Origin: Sandaracinaceae bacterium
GTDB lineage: Bacteria; Myxococcota_A; Polyangia; Polyangiales; JADJQN01
NCBI GenBank assembly: GCA_016712745.1
Contig: JADJQN010000003.1
Coordinates: 1,240,001 to 1,304,000, forward strand
Direction of reading: 5' to 3'
Length of the DNA: 64,000 nucleotides
In this document: in pieces, positions 44,932 through 54,393 of the stretch
Layout: each line of letters starts with the position of its first letter
How positions within the stretch are numbered: position 1 is the stretch's first letter
Translations under genes and position numbers: made by a program
Notes under the pieces: model-generated
Told to the model about the DNA's origin: nothing
The model's input: the letters and a program-made list of their open reading frames with translations, nothing else
Database searches by the model: none

Positions 44932-46713
44932 CTAGAGCGGGGGAACGTTTGCGAAGGCGCTAATCGTCACGCCTTCGGCAGCGGGCCACGGACCGGTTCC
45001 GTTGGCTCGCTGCGCAAAGGTCGCTTCCAAGCACTGTGCTACCTGCTCTTCGAATGAGTCGCTGGTGGGCGCGCCCGGATAGACCATGCTGTTTTTGATC
45101 ACGAGCTCCAGATGTACACGCACGCCTCGTTCTGGCTGACGGCACGTATCGAGCTCTTCTTCGGCAAGCGCCGCCACCGATTCAACACGAGACATCAACG
45201 CGGGGTCTCCGTTGCTTACCGCGGCACTGTCAAACGTAATATCGGCGCCATCTGCCAGCGAGCCTGGCGAGCTGACAAACATCGAGGAGTCGTCGCTCTC
45301 CGTCGCATAGCTGAAGACCAAAAACCCTACCAAACCGAGGAGGCCTACTCCGCAGAAAATCGCGAACGCAATCAACACTGCGCTTGGCCCACCTCGCGAC
45401 TGCGAATGAGAAGGCGTTCGATGCCGGTCGAATGCCATCGGCGTGCTTGGCTGACCCTGCGACGTGGGCGTGTAGTGCTGAGGCGCGGGGTAATGAGGCT
45501 GCGGCGTCGGGTAGTGCGCCTGCGGCGTGGGGTAATGCGGTTGTGGTGTCGCGTGGTGCGGAGTTGGGTAGTGAGGCTGCGGCGTTTGGTAGTGCGGCGC
45601 TTGGTAGTGCGGGGTTTGGCGCTGCGGGGTTTGGTGCTGCGGTAGAGCAGTGTGCATTGCAGGCGTATGGATGCCGGGCGCGTGCATGGCGGGGGTTTGC
45701 ATGTGCGACGGCGCGCGCGCGTTCGCGTGCGTGTTTCCGATGGCAGCGCTCGGGGGCGGCGCAGAGCGGCGACCGCTGTCGGTCACGCGACCCAGCAGAT
45801 GATGCACGGCGTCTTTGAATTCGTGCGCGCTTTGAAAACGCGCAGCAGGCTCTTTTTGCAGGCCTTTATCCACGAGTTGCAGCAGGGGCTCTGGCAGCTC
45901 GGGTGCGATAGCGCGAAGGGGACGCGGACCTTCGGTCACAACCTTCAAGATCAGGCGTTCATAGGTTTCTTCTTCGTACGGCAGACGTCCGGAGAGCATT
46001 TGATAAAGAATGACCGTCACCGCGTAGAGATCGGTGCGGTGATCGACGTCGCTCATTCCGGTGAATTGCTCGGGTGACATGTACGAAGGCGTGCCAATCA
46101 CGGCACCTGTGCGCGTCAGCCCTTGTGACTCGGTGCCGAGGGCTGCTGCTTTGCTGATGCCGAAATCCACAAGCTTGAGCCACGGAGATCCGTCAGACGC
46201 GCGCGTCACAAAGACATTCGCCGGCTTCATATCGCGATGGATGACACCGACCGCGTGCGCCGATGCCAAGCCTTCGAGAATCTGCTCGGTGAAACGCAGC
46301 GCCCACTCGATCGCGAATTTTCCCTCTTCGATTAGAACGGTCTCGAGGTCGCGCCCTTCGAGAAGCTCCATCACGAGGAAAGCTTCGCCGGCCGCCGTCG
46401 TGCCGAAATCAGTGACCGCGACAATGTGCCCGCTCTTGATGCTCGCGGCAGATTTCGCTTCGCGGACAAAACGCGCGACGACTTCGCGGTTGTGCGCATG
46501 GCGCGAAAGCAAAATCTTCAGCGCTACCTGCTGGCCGAGGCCGGTGTGTTTCGCTCGATAGACCGAGCCGAAGCCTCCACCGCCCAGGCGCTTCTCAATC
46601 TCGTAGCGATCGATTGTCGTGCCGCACGGCCCGACCGTGACCGATTCGTTGGTACGCGGACAGACCGACGTGCTCGCGTCGTGCTGATCTCCACAGGATC
46701 GACAAATCGTCAC
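44932..46713 (-). CDS. Hanks-type serine/threonine protein kinase, membrane-anchored
   Basis: The 593-residue protein starts with a four-Cys zinc-like stretch (Cys4, Cys7, Cys18, Cys30) before an intact kinase domain: G-loop GGGGFGSVY, Lys66, HRD at 159-161 (HRDMKPAN) and DFG at 183-185. Residues 336-425 are a low-complexity linker of TPxxHYP repeats, followed by one membrane helix (about 444-468) and an extracytoplasmic tail with a few conserved-looking segments. It is likely a sensor kinase of the PrkC kind. The stop is 9 nt from the convergent glycosyltransferase end. Confidence 0.93.
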   Translation of the reverse strand: MTICRSCGDQHDASTSVCPRTNESVTVGPCGTTIDRYEIEKRLGGGGFGSVYRAKHTGLGQQVALKILLSRHAHNREVVARFVREAKSAASIKSGHIVAVTDFGTTAAGEAFLVMELLEGRDLETVLIEEGKFAIEWALRFTEQILEGLASAHAVGVIHRDMKPANVFVTRASDGSPWLKLVDFGISKAAALGTESQGLTRTGAVIGTPSYMSPEQFTGMSDVDHRTDLYAVTVILYQMLSGRLPYEEETYERLILKVVTEGPRPLRAIAPELPEPLLQLVDKGLQKEPAARFQSAHEFKDAVHHLLGRVTDSGRRSAPPPSAAIGNTHANARAPSHMQTPAMHAPGIHTPAMHTALPQHQTPQRQTPHYQAPHYQTPQPHYPTPHHATPQPHYPTPQAHYPTPQPHYPAPQHYTPTSQGQPSTPMAFDRHRTPSHSQSRGGPSAVLIAFAIFCGVGLLGLVGFLVFSYATESDDSSMFVSSPGSLADGADITFDSAAVSNGDPALMSRVESVAALAEEELDTCRQPERGVRVHLELVIKNSMVYPGAPTSDSFEEQVAQCLEATFAQRANGTGPWPAAEGVTISAFANVPPL

Positions 46714-46753
46714 GGAAGAACGTTAAAGGAGAGAACGCTGGAAGGCAAAAGCC

Positions 46754-48607
46754 TCACTCGGCCAGCGTCTTCACCTTGAGCTCGGCCAGTTGCTCGGGCG
46801 CCACGCGATCGGGCGCTCCGGTCATGGCATCGCTTGCTTTTTGCGTCTTGGGGAACGCGATCACGTCACGAATCGCTTCTGTTTCCGTCAGCAACATCGA
46901 GAGGCGATCCCAGCCCAATGCAATTCCGCCATGCGGCGGTGCGCCGAAACGAAGGGCATCGAGCAAGAAGCCAAACTTCTGCCGTGCATCCTCGTCGCGA
47001 ATGCCAAGCACGCCAAAGACCTTCGCTTGAACGTCGGGATCGTGAAGACGAATCGAGCCGCCGCCGATCTCGAAACCGTTCAAGACAATGTCGTAGCGAT
47101 AGCAAAGTACGCGCCCCGGATCGCTCTCGAGAAATTCGAGTGAGGCGTCGTGCGGACGCGTGAAGGGATGATGCGCAGCGGCCCACCGCTTGCCTTCGTC
47201 GTCGTACTCGAAGAGAGGCGGCTCTACGACCCAGAGGAACTCCCAATTGCCAGCCGCGCCGCTCTCGGGAATGAGGCCGAGTTTTTTTCCAAGATGAAGA
47301 CGTAGGTTCGCCATCACCATGTGGACCTGCGACGCGGTACCAAACTGCAGAAGAATGAGGTCGCCATCTTTGGCGCCGCACGCAGCGTTCACAGCATCGC
47401 GGAACTCATTGCTGATGTTCTTGGCGAGAGGGCTCTGCGTCCATTCGCCGGACGGCCCGACCTTGGCGCGCGCAAGACCTTTGCTGCCCATGCCCTTCAC
47501 GACGGCCTCGAGCTTGTCGCCTTCCGTTCGTGAGAAGTTTGCGCTCGCGGGTACGACCAGCGCTTTGACGATTTCGGGCGGAAGATCGCGACGGAATTCG
47601 CCGCTCTTATACTTTTCCGCAAGAGGCGTGAGCATCGGAACGCCACCGCCGCCGTGCTCAATCGTGAGCTCGGTGAGATCGATATGCTCGAGTCCGAAGC
47701 GCACGTCCGGCTTGTCGTTGCCAAAGCGACGCATCGACTCGTCGTACTTCATGCGCGGGAAAGTTCCCGACGGGTATTTCGCGAGGAGATCAATTCCAGC
47801 GATCTCTTTCCACACTTTGAAGATGAGGCCTTCGATGATTGTGAAAATGTCATCTTGATTGACGAAGCTCATCTCGACGTCGAGCTGCGTGAATTCTGGC
47901 TGACGATCGATGCGCAGATCTTCGTCGCGGAAGCAGCGCACGATCTGGAAGTAGCGATCGTAGCCGCCAACCATCAAGAGCTGCTTGAAGAGCTGCGGAC
48001 TCTCGGCAAGCGCGTAGAACTTTCCCGGATGCAGCCGCGCCGGTACCAGGAAGTTGCGCGCGCCACCCGGCGTGTACTTAACAAGGAAGGGCGTCTCGAC
48101 TTCAAGGAAGCCGTTGTCGGTCATGTGATTGCGTGTGGCTTGCGAAAGCAGATGTCGCGCGCGCAAAGCTTTCTGCAACTTCGGGCGGCGCAAATCGAGA
48201 TAGCGAAACTCCAGGCGCTTGTCCTCGTTGGTGTCGATGTCGTCGAGGATCTCAAAGGGGGGTGTCTCCGACTTATTGAAGACGACCGCTTCACGCGCGA
48301 CGATTTCGATCGCGCCGGTCGGCAGGCGCGGATTGCGCATCGTGCCGCGGTCGCGGACCACGCCGCGAATCCCCAAAACCCACTCACGGCGCGAACGATC
48401 GGCCGCTTCGAACGCGGCAGCGTCGACCGTCGGATCGAACATCACTTGGGCAATTCCCTCGCGATCGCGCAAATCGATGAAAATGCAGCCGCCTTGGTCG
48501 CGACGACTCGCAACCCATCCAAAAAGGACGACCTCTTGTCCGATATGCTCTTCGCGCAGCGTTCCGGCGTAGTGAGTTCGCTTCAATTCATCGATAAATC
48601 GGGCCAC
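46754..48607 (-). CDS. aspS: Aspartyl-tRNA synthetase
   Basis: AspRS charges tRNA-Asp. The 617-residue protein has the N-terminal OB-fold (VVLFGWVASRRDQGGCIFIDLRD), class II motif 2 (CFRDEDLRIDRQPEFTQLD) and motif 3 (GIALGWDRL), and the bacterial insertion (GAD) domain in between. Whether it also charges tRNA-Asn (non-discriminating type) cannot be judged. The antisense strand has a long open frame but no gene-like sequence. Confidence 0.97.
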   Translation of the reverse strand: MARFIDELKRTHYAGTLREEHIGQEVVLFGWVASRRDQGGCIFIDLRDREGIAQVMFDPTVDAAAFEAADRSRREWVLGIRGVVRDRGTMRNPRLPTGAIEIVAREAVVFNKSETPPFEILDDIDTNEDKRLEFRYLDLRRPKLQKALRARHLLSQATRNHMTDNGFLEVETPFLVKYTPGGARNFLVPARLHPGKFYALAESPQLFKQLLMVGGYDRYFQIVRCFRDEDLRIDRQPEFTQLDVEMSFVNQDDIFTIIEGLIFKVWKEIAGIDLLAKYPSGTFPRMKYDESMRRFGNDKPDVRFGLEHIDLTELTIEHGGGGVPMLTPLAEKYKSGEFRRDLPPEIVKALVVPASANFSRTEGDKLEAVVKGMGSKGLARAKVGPSGEWTQSPLAKNISNEFRDAVNAACGAKDGDLILLQFGTASQVHMVMANLRLHLGKKLGLIPESGAAGNWEFLWVVEPPLFEYDDEGKRWAAAHHPFTRPHDASLEFLESDPGRVLCYRYDIVLNGFEIGGGSIRLHDPDVQAKVFGVLGIRDEDARQKFGFLLDALRFGAPPHGGIALGWDRLSMLLTETEAIRDVIAFPKTQKASDAMTGAPDRVAPEQLAELKVKTLAE

Positions 48608-48772
48608 AAAGCTCCTTTAGAACCTGCGCAAGGTAGGCAAAGACGAAGGACATCGTCAAGGAAGCACCTTCTATCTCATGCACGCAAAGGTTGCGTTTTT
48701 TGTGCCGGTGCGGTGAGAATGCTGCGGGTCGGCTGGGCTTGTGCCCCCGAACCCGAAGATATAGGGAGAGCC

Positions 48773-49306
48773 ATGGCGGCCAACGAGATCACGTGTCCGA
48801 TGTGCGGTTTCAGCAATGCCCCGAACACTGTTCGGTGCGTTTCATGCGGAGCGAAAATCGACGCTCTCGCAAACGAGTACACCGACGAAGAGCGCAACGC
48901 GCGCAGCAGGCAGCAAGAGACCTTCGACTGGAAGTGGGCGTTCATCTCCTTCGGCGTCTTTTTGGTGCTTCAGGCGATCGTGTTGATCGCGCTCCCGATG
49001 GTCATCAATACCTTTGATCCTCAGGGCCTTGCCGGCCTTGGAATCGCGGTCGGGGTCTGGTCGGTCGGCGGAGTCCTCATCGGTGTTGTCTCGCCGGGAC
49101 GAACCGTTTTCGAACCCGCTGTGGGCGCACTGATCGCAGCCGTTCCGACCATCGCCTACTTGATGGTGGTGACGCCCGATGCCTTCAACCCTTCGCTTCC
49201 GGCGTACATCGTCGGCGGCTTGATCGGCGTCATGATCTCGCTCTTCGGCGCGTTCATCGGCGAGAAGTTCACCAGCCAGAAGAGCAGCACGAGCGCGAAG
49301 GCCTGA
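48773..49306 (+). CDS. Zinc-ribbon membrane protein, unknown
   Basis: The 177-residue product begins with ITCPMCGFSNAPNTVRCVSCG, a zinc-ribbon with two CxxC knuckles (residues 8-26), then has about four membrane helices (57 onward) rich in Val/Ile/Gly. The ATG at 48773 has AGGGAGA upstream. Upstream sequence in the same frame is antisense to aspS and not part of the gene. It may couple cytoplasmic metal sensing or partner binding to a membrane function. Confidence 0.78.
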   Translation: MAANEITCPMCGFSNAPNTVRCVSCGAKIDALANEYTDEERNARSRQQETFDWKWAFISFGVFLVLQAIVLIALPMVINTFDPQGLAGLGIAVGVWSVGGVLIGVVSPGRTVFEPAVGALIAAVPTIAYLMVVTPDAFNPSLPAYIVGGLIGVMISLFGAFIGEKFTSQKSSTSAKA

Positions 49307-49330
49307 GCCTTCGTTCTCGTTTACAGCGTT

Positions 49331-50038
49331 CTAAAGGCGAATGCGAATTGCGAATGCCGGCGTGAGCACCACACCGGATAGCGAGCTTGCGTTTGCGCCG
49401 ACCGATCCGCGCCACCATTCGTAGTCGGCCGCGAGCTCGACGAGCACAGCGAGCGTACGAAAGCCAGCGCTTACGCCCAGCACAGCTCCTGCGCGAATAC
49501 CGGTCATCGAGAGATCTGTGACCTCGCCGACGCGGCCCGTTGCGCTATCGATGCCCGCGCGGATCCCCGTCCAAACCTCGTAGATCCCGGCAAAATTCAG
49601 CGCGAGCACCGCAGGTACATCCACGCCGAACGACAGACCGCGCGCATCGTCGCCCGTGAGAAAGCCCATGCGCGGCGTCAGGCCCAAAACAATGCGTGTG
49701 TCTTCATCGAGTACGAACGCACGGCGCGCGCCAAGTGCAACCGACGTTGCTGATACAAGCACGCCGACATCCACGTGATCCGAAAGACCGATACGTGCGC
49801 CTTCGACGGGAGCGACGCCTTCGCGGCCGAGCAAGGTCAGGAGCGAGCGTTCTTCATCTGTGCGTGTGAGATCGTTGCGTCGAATATCGCCGAGGGGTGC
49901 GCGTACGGCGCTGCCTAGAAATACATCCGCGCGTCCCGAGGGCGTCGTGCGCGCTCCGGAAAAGTAGGGAGTGCTGCTGGCACAGCCGGCGAGAAACGTA
50001 AGCGCAAGACCGAGCGCAGCAGCGTGGCTGTCGCGCAC
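49331..50038 (-). CDS. Exported outer-membrane-like lipoprotein, unknown
   Basis: The 235-residue product starts at GTG with a lipobox LAGC at about residue 19. The body shows alternating beta-strands (for example VDVGVLVSATSVALGARRAF and VLALNFAGIYEVWTGIRAG), ending IRIRL, so a small barrel is likely. No family is recognised. It lies 5 nt downstream of the ferredoxin gene and is in the same direction. Confidence 0.6.
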   Translation of the reverse strand: MRDSHAAALGLALTFLAGCASSTPYFSGARTTPSGRADVFLGSAVRAPLGDIRRNDLTRTDEERSLLTLLGREGVAPVEGARIGLSDHVDVGVLVSATSVALGARRAFVLDEDTRIVLGLTPRMGFLTGDDARGLSFGVDVPAVLALNFAGIYEVWTGIRAGIDSATGRVGEVTDLSMTGIRAGAVLGVSAGFRTLAVLVELAADYEWWRGSVGANASSLSGVVLTPAFAIRIRL

Positions 50039-50043
50039 GGCGC

Positions 50044-50349
50044 TTACTTGCGGAACCGCGACGGATAGTCGTTGGCGGTTGCGCGCTTTTGCAGCGTTTC
50101 GTCTTCAGGGTGCAACTTGATCGCACGCTCAATGAGCAGGGGCTCGGTTTCGGGATGGCTCGGATCGGGCAAGCAACACTCGACCGGACACACGGCCTGA
50201 CACGCCTCATGATCGTAGAAGCCAACGCACTCGGTGCACAGGTTCGGATCGATTACGTAGATCTCGTCGCCTTCGCTGATCGCTTGATTCGGACATTCGG
50301 GTTCGCAAGCGCCACAGTTGATGCAGTCGGTGGTGATATGCGTTGCCAT
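50044..50349 (-). CDS. 2[4Fe-4S] ferredoxin, YfhL type
   Basis: The 101-residue protein has two clusters of Cys: CINCGACEPECP and, after an insertion, CTECVGFYDHEACQAVCP, followed by a C-terminal extension. This spacing is that of the YfhL/Alvin-type ferredoxins, small cytosolic electron carriers with low potentials. The C-terminal part is helical and charged. Partner enzymes are unknown; the neighbour upstream is the radical-SAM protein RimO, which needs electrons. Confidence 0.9.
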   Translation of the reverse strand: MATHITTDCINCGACEPECPNQAISEGDEIYVIDPNLCTECVGFYDHEACQAVCPVECCLPDPSHPETEPLLIERAIKLHPEDETLQKRATANDYPSRFRK

Positions 50350-50449
50350 TCAAATCTCCGTGAGCAATCGAGAGCGCGGTTTATAGGGCGGAAGGATTCG
50401 CCCGTCAAATCCGCGGTGAACGCTTAACTGCCAGGGATTGCAGGCGTTT

Positions 50450-51883
50450 TCATCCCGCCAACGTGCGGAGCCTCACAGGCGCACGCTTTACACGCTTTGC
50501 GCCCGGAGGCGGCGCTTGGGGGGCGCCGTCTTCGCCGTGGAGATCGGCCACCAAATCGTAATCCGCAGCCGCCGTGATGCGGGCACGCATCAGCGTGCCG
50601 GGCTTGGCTGTGCCGTTGGCCAAGTAAATCTTACCGTCGATTTCGGGCGCTTGTCCGCGATGCCGACCTTCGAGCAGGTACTCACTCTCGTCGCTCTCGC
50701 CTTCGACAAGAACTTCGATGTCTTGGCCGATCATCGCCTTCAACTTCTTGCGGCTGATCGGACGCTGCAGGGACATAAGCTTGCGGTGACGAGCCGCGGA
50801 AACTTTCGCCGGCACATCGGCGTCCATGTCATGACTGCGTGTGCCCTCCTCTTTCGAGTAGCGGAATACGCCTACGCGATCGAACTCAGCCCAGCTCACA
50901 AAGTCGCAGAGCTCTTTGAAATCTTCTTCGGTCTCGCCTGGATGACCCACGATGAACGCGGTGCGAAAGGTGAGATTGGGAACACGTGTACGCAGCGTTT
51001 CGACGACGCGACGAAGGCGCGGGCCGCCGTGACCCCGACGCATGCGCTTCAACATCGAGTCGGCGGCGTGCTGCAAGGGCATATCGACGTAAGGCACGAC
51101 CACGGGATGGTCCGCGAGCAACTCGACGAGCTCGTCGGTGAGTGTTTCTGGATATAGATAGAAGAGCCTAAGCCACTTCAAACCAGGCACTTCTGCAACT
51201 TTGCGGACGAGCTCGGCAAGCGTCTTCTTCTCTTCGAAGTCGCGACCGAAAGACATGGTGTCTTGGCTGACGAGGTTGATCTCGACCGTGCCATTGGCAA
51301 CCAACATCTCGACTTCGCGCACGATGTCTTCGATGGGGCGCGAGCGCTGCTTGCCGCGCAGATCGGGAATGATGCAGAAGCTGCAGGTGCGGTTGCAGCC
51401 CTCCGCGATCTTCACGTAAGCGGAATGCGAGGCGACCGAGAGGCGTCGCGGGTCGGTGACGCGGAAGGAGTACTGCGCCGGGTTGCCGACCAACATGCGC
51501 GCGACTTTGTGCTCGTCGTCTTGCGTGAGCACGTCGCGTAGCTTGAGCATATCGCTCGAGCCCATGAAGTGATCGACTTCGGGCATCTCGGCTGCGAGCT
51601 CTTCTGGATAGCGCTGCGAGAGACAGCCAGCGACAACAAGGCGCTTGCAGCTGCCGCCTTCCTTGAAGCGGCCCATTTCCAAAATCGCGTCGATGCTCTC
51701 TTCCTTGGCAGGGCCAATGAAGCCGCACGTGTTGACGACGATGACTTCGGCTTCCTCGGGCGCGCCCACCAAACGAAATCCGGCCTGGTCACTGACGCCG
51801 AGCATGACTTCGGTGTCGACCCGGTTTTTGGGGCAGCCCAAAGAGAGAAAGTGAATGGTTTTCGCGTCGGACAAGGTCGGCAA
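50450..51883 (-). CDS. rimO: Ribosomal protein S12 methylthiotransferase
   Basis: RimO adds a methylthio group to an Asp of ribosomal protein S12. The 477-residue protein has the N-terminal methylthiotransferase cluster (Cys17, Cys53, Cys87), the radical-SAM motif CNRTCSFC (Cys163, 167, 170) and a C-terminal TRAM domain. The start TTG 51883 has only a poor ribosome binding site; a TTG at 51874 is possible. The protein has an extra C-terminal basic tail (APQAPPPGAKRVKRA) that is not usual. Confidence 0.92.
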   Translation of the reverse strand: MPTLSDAKTIHFLSLGCPKNRVDTEVMLGVSDQAGFRLVGAPEEAEVIVVNTCGFIGPAKEESIDAILEMGRFKEGGSCKRLVVAGCLSQRYPEELAAEMPEVDHFMGSSDMLKLRDVLTQDDEHKVARMLVGNPAQYSFRVTDPRRLSVASHSAYVKIAEGCNRTCSFCIIPDLRGKQRSRPIEDIVREVEMLVANGTVEINLVSQDTMSFGRDFEEKKTLAELVRKVAEVPGLKWLRLFYLYPETLTDELVELLADHPVVVPYVDMPLQHAADSMLKRMRRGHGGPRLRRVVETLRTRVPNLTFRTAFIVGHPGETEEDFKELCDFVSWAEFDRVGVFRYSKEEGTRSHDMDADVPAKVSAARHRKLMSLQRPISRKKLKAMIGQDIEVLVEGESDESEYLLEGRHRGQAPEIDGKIYLANGTAKPGTLMRARITAAADYDLVADLHGEDGAPQAPPPGAKRVKRAPVRLRTLAG

Positions 51884-52050
51884 ACCTGAGGGTGCGAGGC
51901 GTTCGGGTCAAATTGACCGTGTGCGTGAGCGCAGTCGCGCGCGAGAGCGCAGAGGACCATTAACGCCTAATATCAATGACTTAGTGACCAAACCCCGGTT
52001 CTTCGACGATATGCGAGGAAAGTCCAGGCTTAGCGCTATGCTCCGCCGCC

Positions 52051-52938
52051 ATGACGCAGCAACGGCGAGAGGGCATTCGAAACGACGTGATCGCAGCGGC
52101 GCTTCCGCGTGCGCTGGCATCCGACGATCGAAAGCTTTTCGATTTGCTCACGCGCGCAAGCGTCGCGCCGGGTTTGCGATTGCATAGTGAGCTCGCACTT
52201 GGTTTCGCCGATGAGCTGGTGCGCCTCAATCATCCGCGCACACTTTCTCTTCTGCGCGAGATGACGCAGACCGACGCGAAGCCTCATGCGCCGGAAGAAT
52301 TTCTGTTGATTGCAGCGGCGCATGGTTTCGGTGCGCTCGTTCGAATGAAGCGCGATGTACGTCCGGCGTGGGCTGAGCTCAAAGACATGGCAGATGATGA
52401 ACGTGCTCTTGTGCGTGCGTCAGTCGCGGAAGCGATAGGCACCGTTCTTGTGCGCCTTGGAAACGCTGATTCGTTTTTGATCGAAGCGCAGAGCTGGATG
52501 GATGATTTCTTCACGGCCGCCGTCGCGCTTGAGACACTTACGCAAAAGCACGTAATGGCGACTGTGCAAGATCCGGAAGCAATGCTTGGCTTGCTCGATC
52601 AAGGCGTGTCGATGATCGAGAAGGCCACCCGCGCTTCGGAGCGTCGTCCGGGTCGCAGACGCTTGCTCGATGTGTTGCCGCAAGCGGTTGCGACATGCGT
52701 GGCCGCGATGCGCGGTGGCCAAGACTGGCTGGTCGCGCGCGCGCAAACACGCGATCCCGATCTGCGCGAAACCTTCGAGAAAGCGCTCGGGTTGTTGGGT
52801 CGCAAGGGCGCGCACACGGCGGAGCTTGAAGCGGTCGTCAACTCACTGGATACATCCAAAAAGCCGCGCCGCGATCCGCTCACCGATGTCGGTCCAACGC
52901 GCGGTCGCTCCAAAAAGCATCGCGGCCGTTCGCGCTAA
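52051..52938 (+). CDS. Helical-repeat protein, unknown
   Basis: The 295-residue product is predicted helical throughout with HEAT/ARM-like spacing (for example VRASVAEAIGTVLVRLGNAD). A basic C-terminal tail (KKPRRDPLTDVGPTRGRSKKHRGRSR) suggests nucleic-acid or ribosome binding. No signal peptide is seen, so it should be cytosolic. It is divergent from rimO with 167 nt between. Confidence 0.6.
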   Translation: MTQQRREGIRNDVIAAALPRALASDDRKLFDLLTRASVAPGLRLHSELALGFADELVRLNHPRTLSLLREMTQTDAKPHAPEEFLLIAAAHGFGALVRMKRDVRPAWAELKDMADDERALVRASVAEAIGTVLVRLGNADSFLIEAQSWMDDFFTAAVALETLTQKHVMATVQDPEAMLGLLDQGVSMIEKATRASERRPGRRRLLDVLPQAVATCVAAMRGGQDWLVARAQTRDPDLRETFEKALGLLGRKGAHTAELEAVVNSLDTSKKPRRDPLTDVGPTRGRSKKHRGRSR

Positions 52939-52942
52939 AGAG

Positions 52943-53644
52943 CTAGAGCTCGTAAGCGATGCCAAGCGACAGGCTCAGCACGAAGTGCTTGTCGAAGGTG
53001 TTGGCCGGCGCGAATCCGTAACCACCTTCGAGCAAGAGAAAGAGCATGGTGTCGCGCGACATCAGGCCTTCGATGCCGATATTGCTGCGCAGCGTTCCGA
53101 GCAAGCGATCCTGGCCAGCGTCGGGCACCGATCCGTAACCGGGACCGCCGTTGACTCCCAGCACGAAGGTGACCGCCTGGGAAAGTCTCATTCCAAGAAC
53201 GACGCCCGCTTCGGCCCGCAAACCAAAACCGAAATCATTGGCAAACGTGTTGAGCTGCCCGACGAGAGCGCCCTGTCCGAACACGACCGAGGGCCGCAGT
53301 GTGAGTGCGATGTCCAGATCTTCGTGACCGTAGATGTGCAGACGCAGCGGCACACCGACTTCGCTGCCGATGCCGGTACCAAGACCCATGATCGACGATC
53401 CATAGAGCGCGGTGACACGCACGCCGAGCGTGAAGCGCGACGAGAGCCCAGTGTCGAACTGGGCCCACAAGCCCGGCCACCCAATGCCGGCCGAAAGCAC
53501 GCTTGTCCGAATGCCAAGAGTGCGGCCACTCGAAACGGACATATCGCCACTGGTCGGTCGATCTTGTGCACGGACGGGCAGAACGCTTGCCATTGAGGCA
53601 AACGCGAATGCACACAGCGTAAGAGCAAGAAGGCGTACTTTCAT
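52943..53644 (-). CDS. Exported outer-membrane barrel-like protein, unknown
   Basis: The 233-residue product starts MKVRLLALTLCAFAFASMASVLPVRA, a signal peptide, and continues with glycine-rich beta-strands (IGWPGLWAQFDTGLSSRFTLGVRV and others), ending in LGIAYEL, consistent with an outer-membrane barrel. A longer reading to 53692 adds 16 residues that are not signal-like. No family is recognised. Confidence 0.62.
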   Translation of the reverse strand: MKVRLLALTLCAFAFASMASVLPVRAQDRPTSGDMSVSSGRTLGIRTSVLSAGIGWPGLWAQFDTGLSSRFTLGVRVTALYGSSIMGLGTGIGSEVGVPLRLHIYGHEDLDIALTLRPSVVFGQGALVGQLNTFANDFGFGLRAEAGVVLGMRLSQAVTFVLGVNGGPGYGSVPDAGQDRLLGTLRSNIGIEGLMSRDTMLFLLLEGGYGFAPANTFDKHFVLSLSLGIAYEL

Positions 53645-53739
53645 GTCCGCAAAGCATGCCGATTTCCCCTGATTTCGGGGAAAAAAGCGCAAGCGATGGC
53701 TTTGACCCTTCGGAACGCCTCCGCTATCGTGCTTTTCCT

Positions 53740-54393
53740 ATGTCGAGCAACGAACAACTTTTTGAGCGCTTCGGCAAAGAAGCCCCCGCTGGAACCGTGC
53801 TTTTCCGCGAGGACGATCCGGGCGACACGATGTACATCGTGCAAAGCGGACGCGTGCGCATCTCGCGCGAAGCGGAAGGCCACAACAAGGTGCTCGCCGA
53901 GCTTGGGCCGGGCGAGTTTTTGGGCGAGATGGCGATTCTCAATGGCAAACCGCGCACCGCGACTGCTGAAGTGATCGAGCCAGCGAAGCTCTTGGTGCTC
54001 GATGCCAAGAAGTTTGAAGCCATGGTTACTGGCAACACCGAGATCGCAGTACGTCTCATCAAGAAGCTCTCCCGTCGTTTGGACAATGCCGACGCCTTGA
54101 TCGAGATCTTGATGCATCGCGATCCGAAAGCGCGCGTGATTCTTGGTCTTGCTCGTTACGCGGATGCAACGGGCGTGACGCGTCCCGACGGCTCGGTGCT
54201 TGTGAAGATGACGCGCGAGCAGCTGGCCGAGCAAATTGGTTTGAGCCCCGATCAAACCCACGGAAGCGTTCAGCGCCTAGCGCGTCTTGGCATCATCGAA
54301 GAGTCGAGCGAGGGATTCGCCATCAAAGATGTCGCACGCTTGAACGAGTTTTTGGATTTTCTGTCAGCACGCGAGAAGTCCGGGGAGATCTGA
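53740..54393 (+). CDS. CRP/FNR-family transcriptional regulator
   Basis: The 217-residue protein has an N-terminal cyclic-nucleotide-binding barrel (for example FREDDPGDTMYIVQSGRVRI and GEFLGEMAILNGKPRTATAEV, with the phosphate-binding cassette partly kept) and a C-terminal winged HTH (about residues 150-205, MTREQLAEQIGLSPDQTHGSVQRLARLG). It probably binds cAMP or cGMP, or another ligand. The stop overlaps the next ATG by one base, linking it with a phosphodiesterase gene. Confidence 0.9.
   Translation: MSSNEQLFERFGKEAPAGTVLFREDDPGDTMYIVQSGRVRISREAEGHNKVLAELGPGEFLGEMAILNGKPRTATAEVIEPAKLLVLDAKKFEAMVTGNTEIAVRLIKKLSRRLDNADALIEILMHRDPKARVILGLARYADATGVTRPDGSVLVKMTREQLAEQIGLSPDQTHGSVQRLARLGIIEESSEGFAIKDVARLNEFLDFLSAREKSGEI

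Noticed and set aside
47654..48772. Long plus-strand frame upstream of the zinc-ribbon gene
   Set aside because: It is antisense to aspS, with no recognisable domain; the real gene starts at 48773 with a good ribosome binding site.
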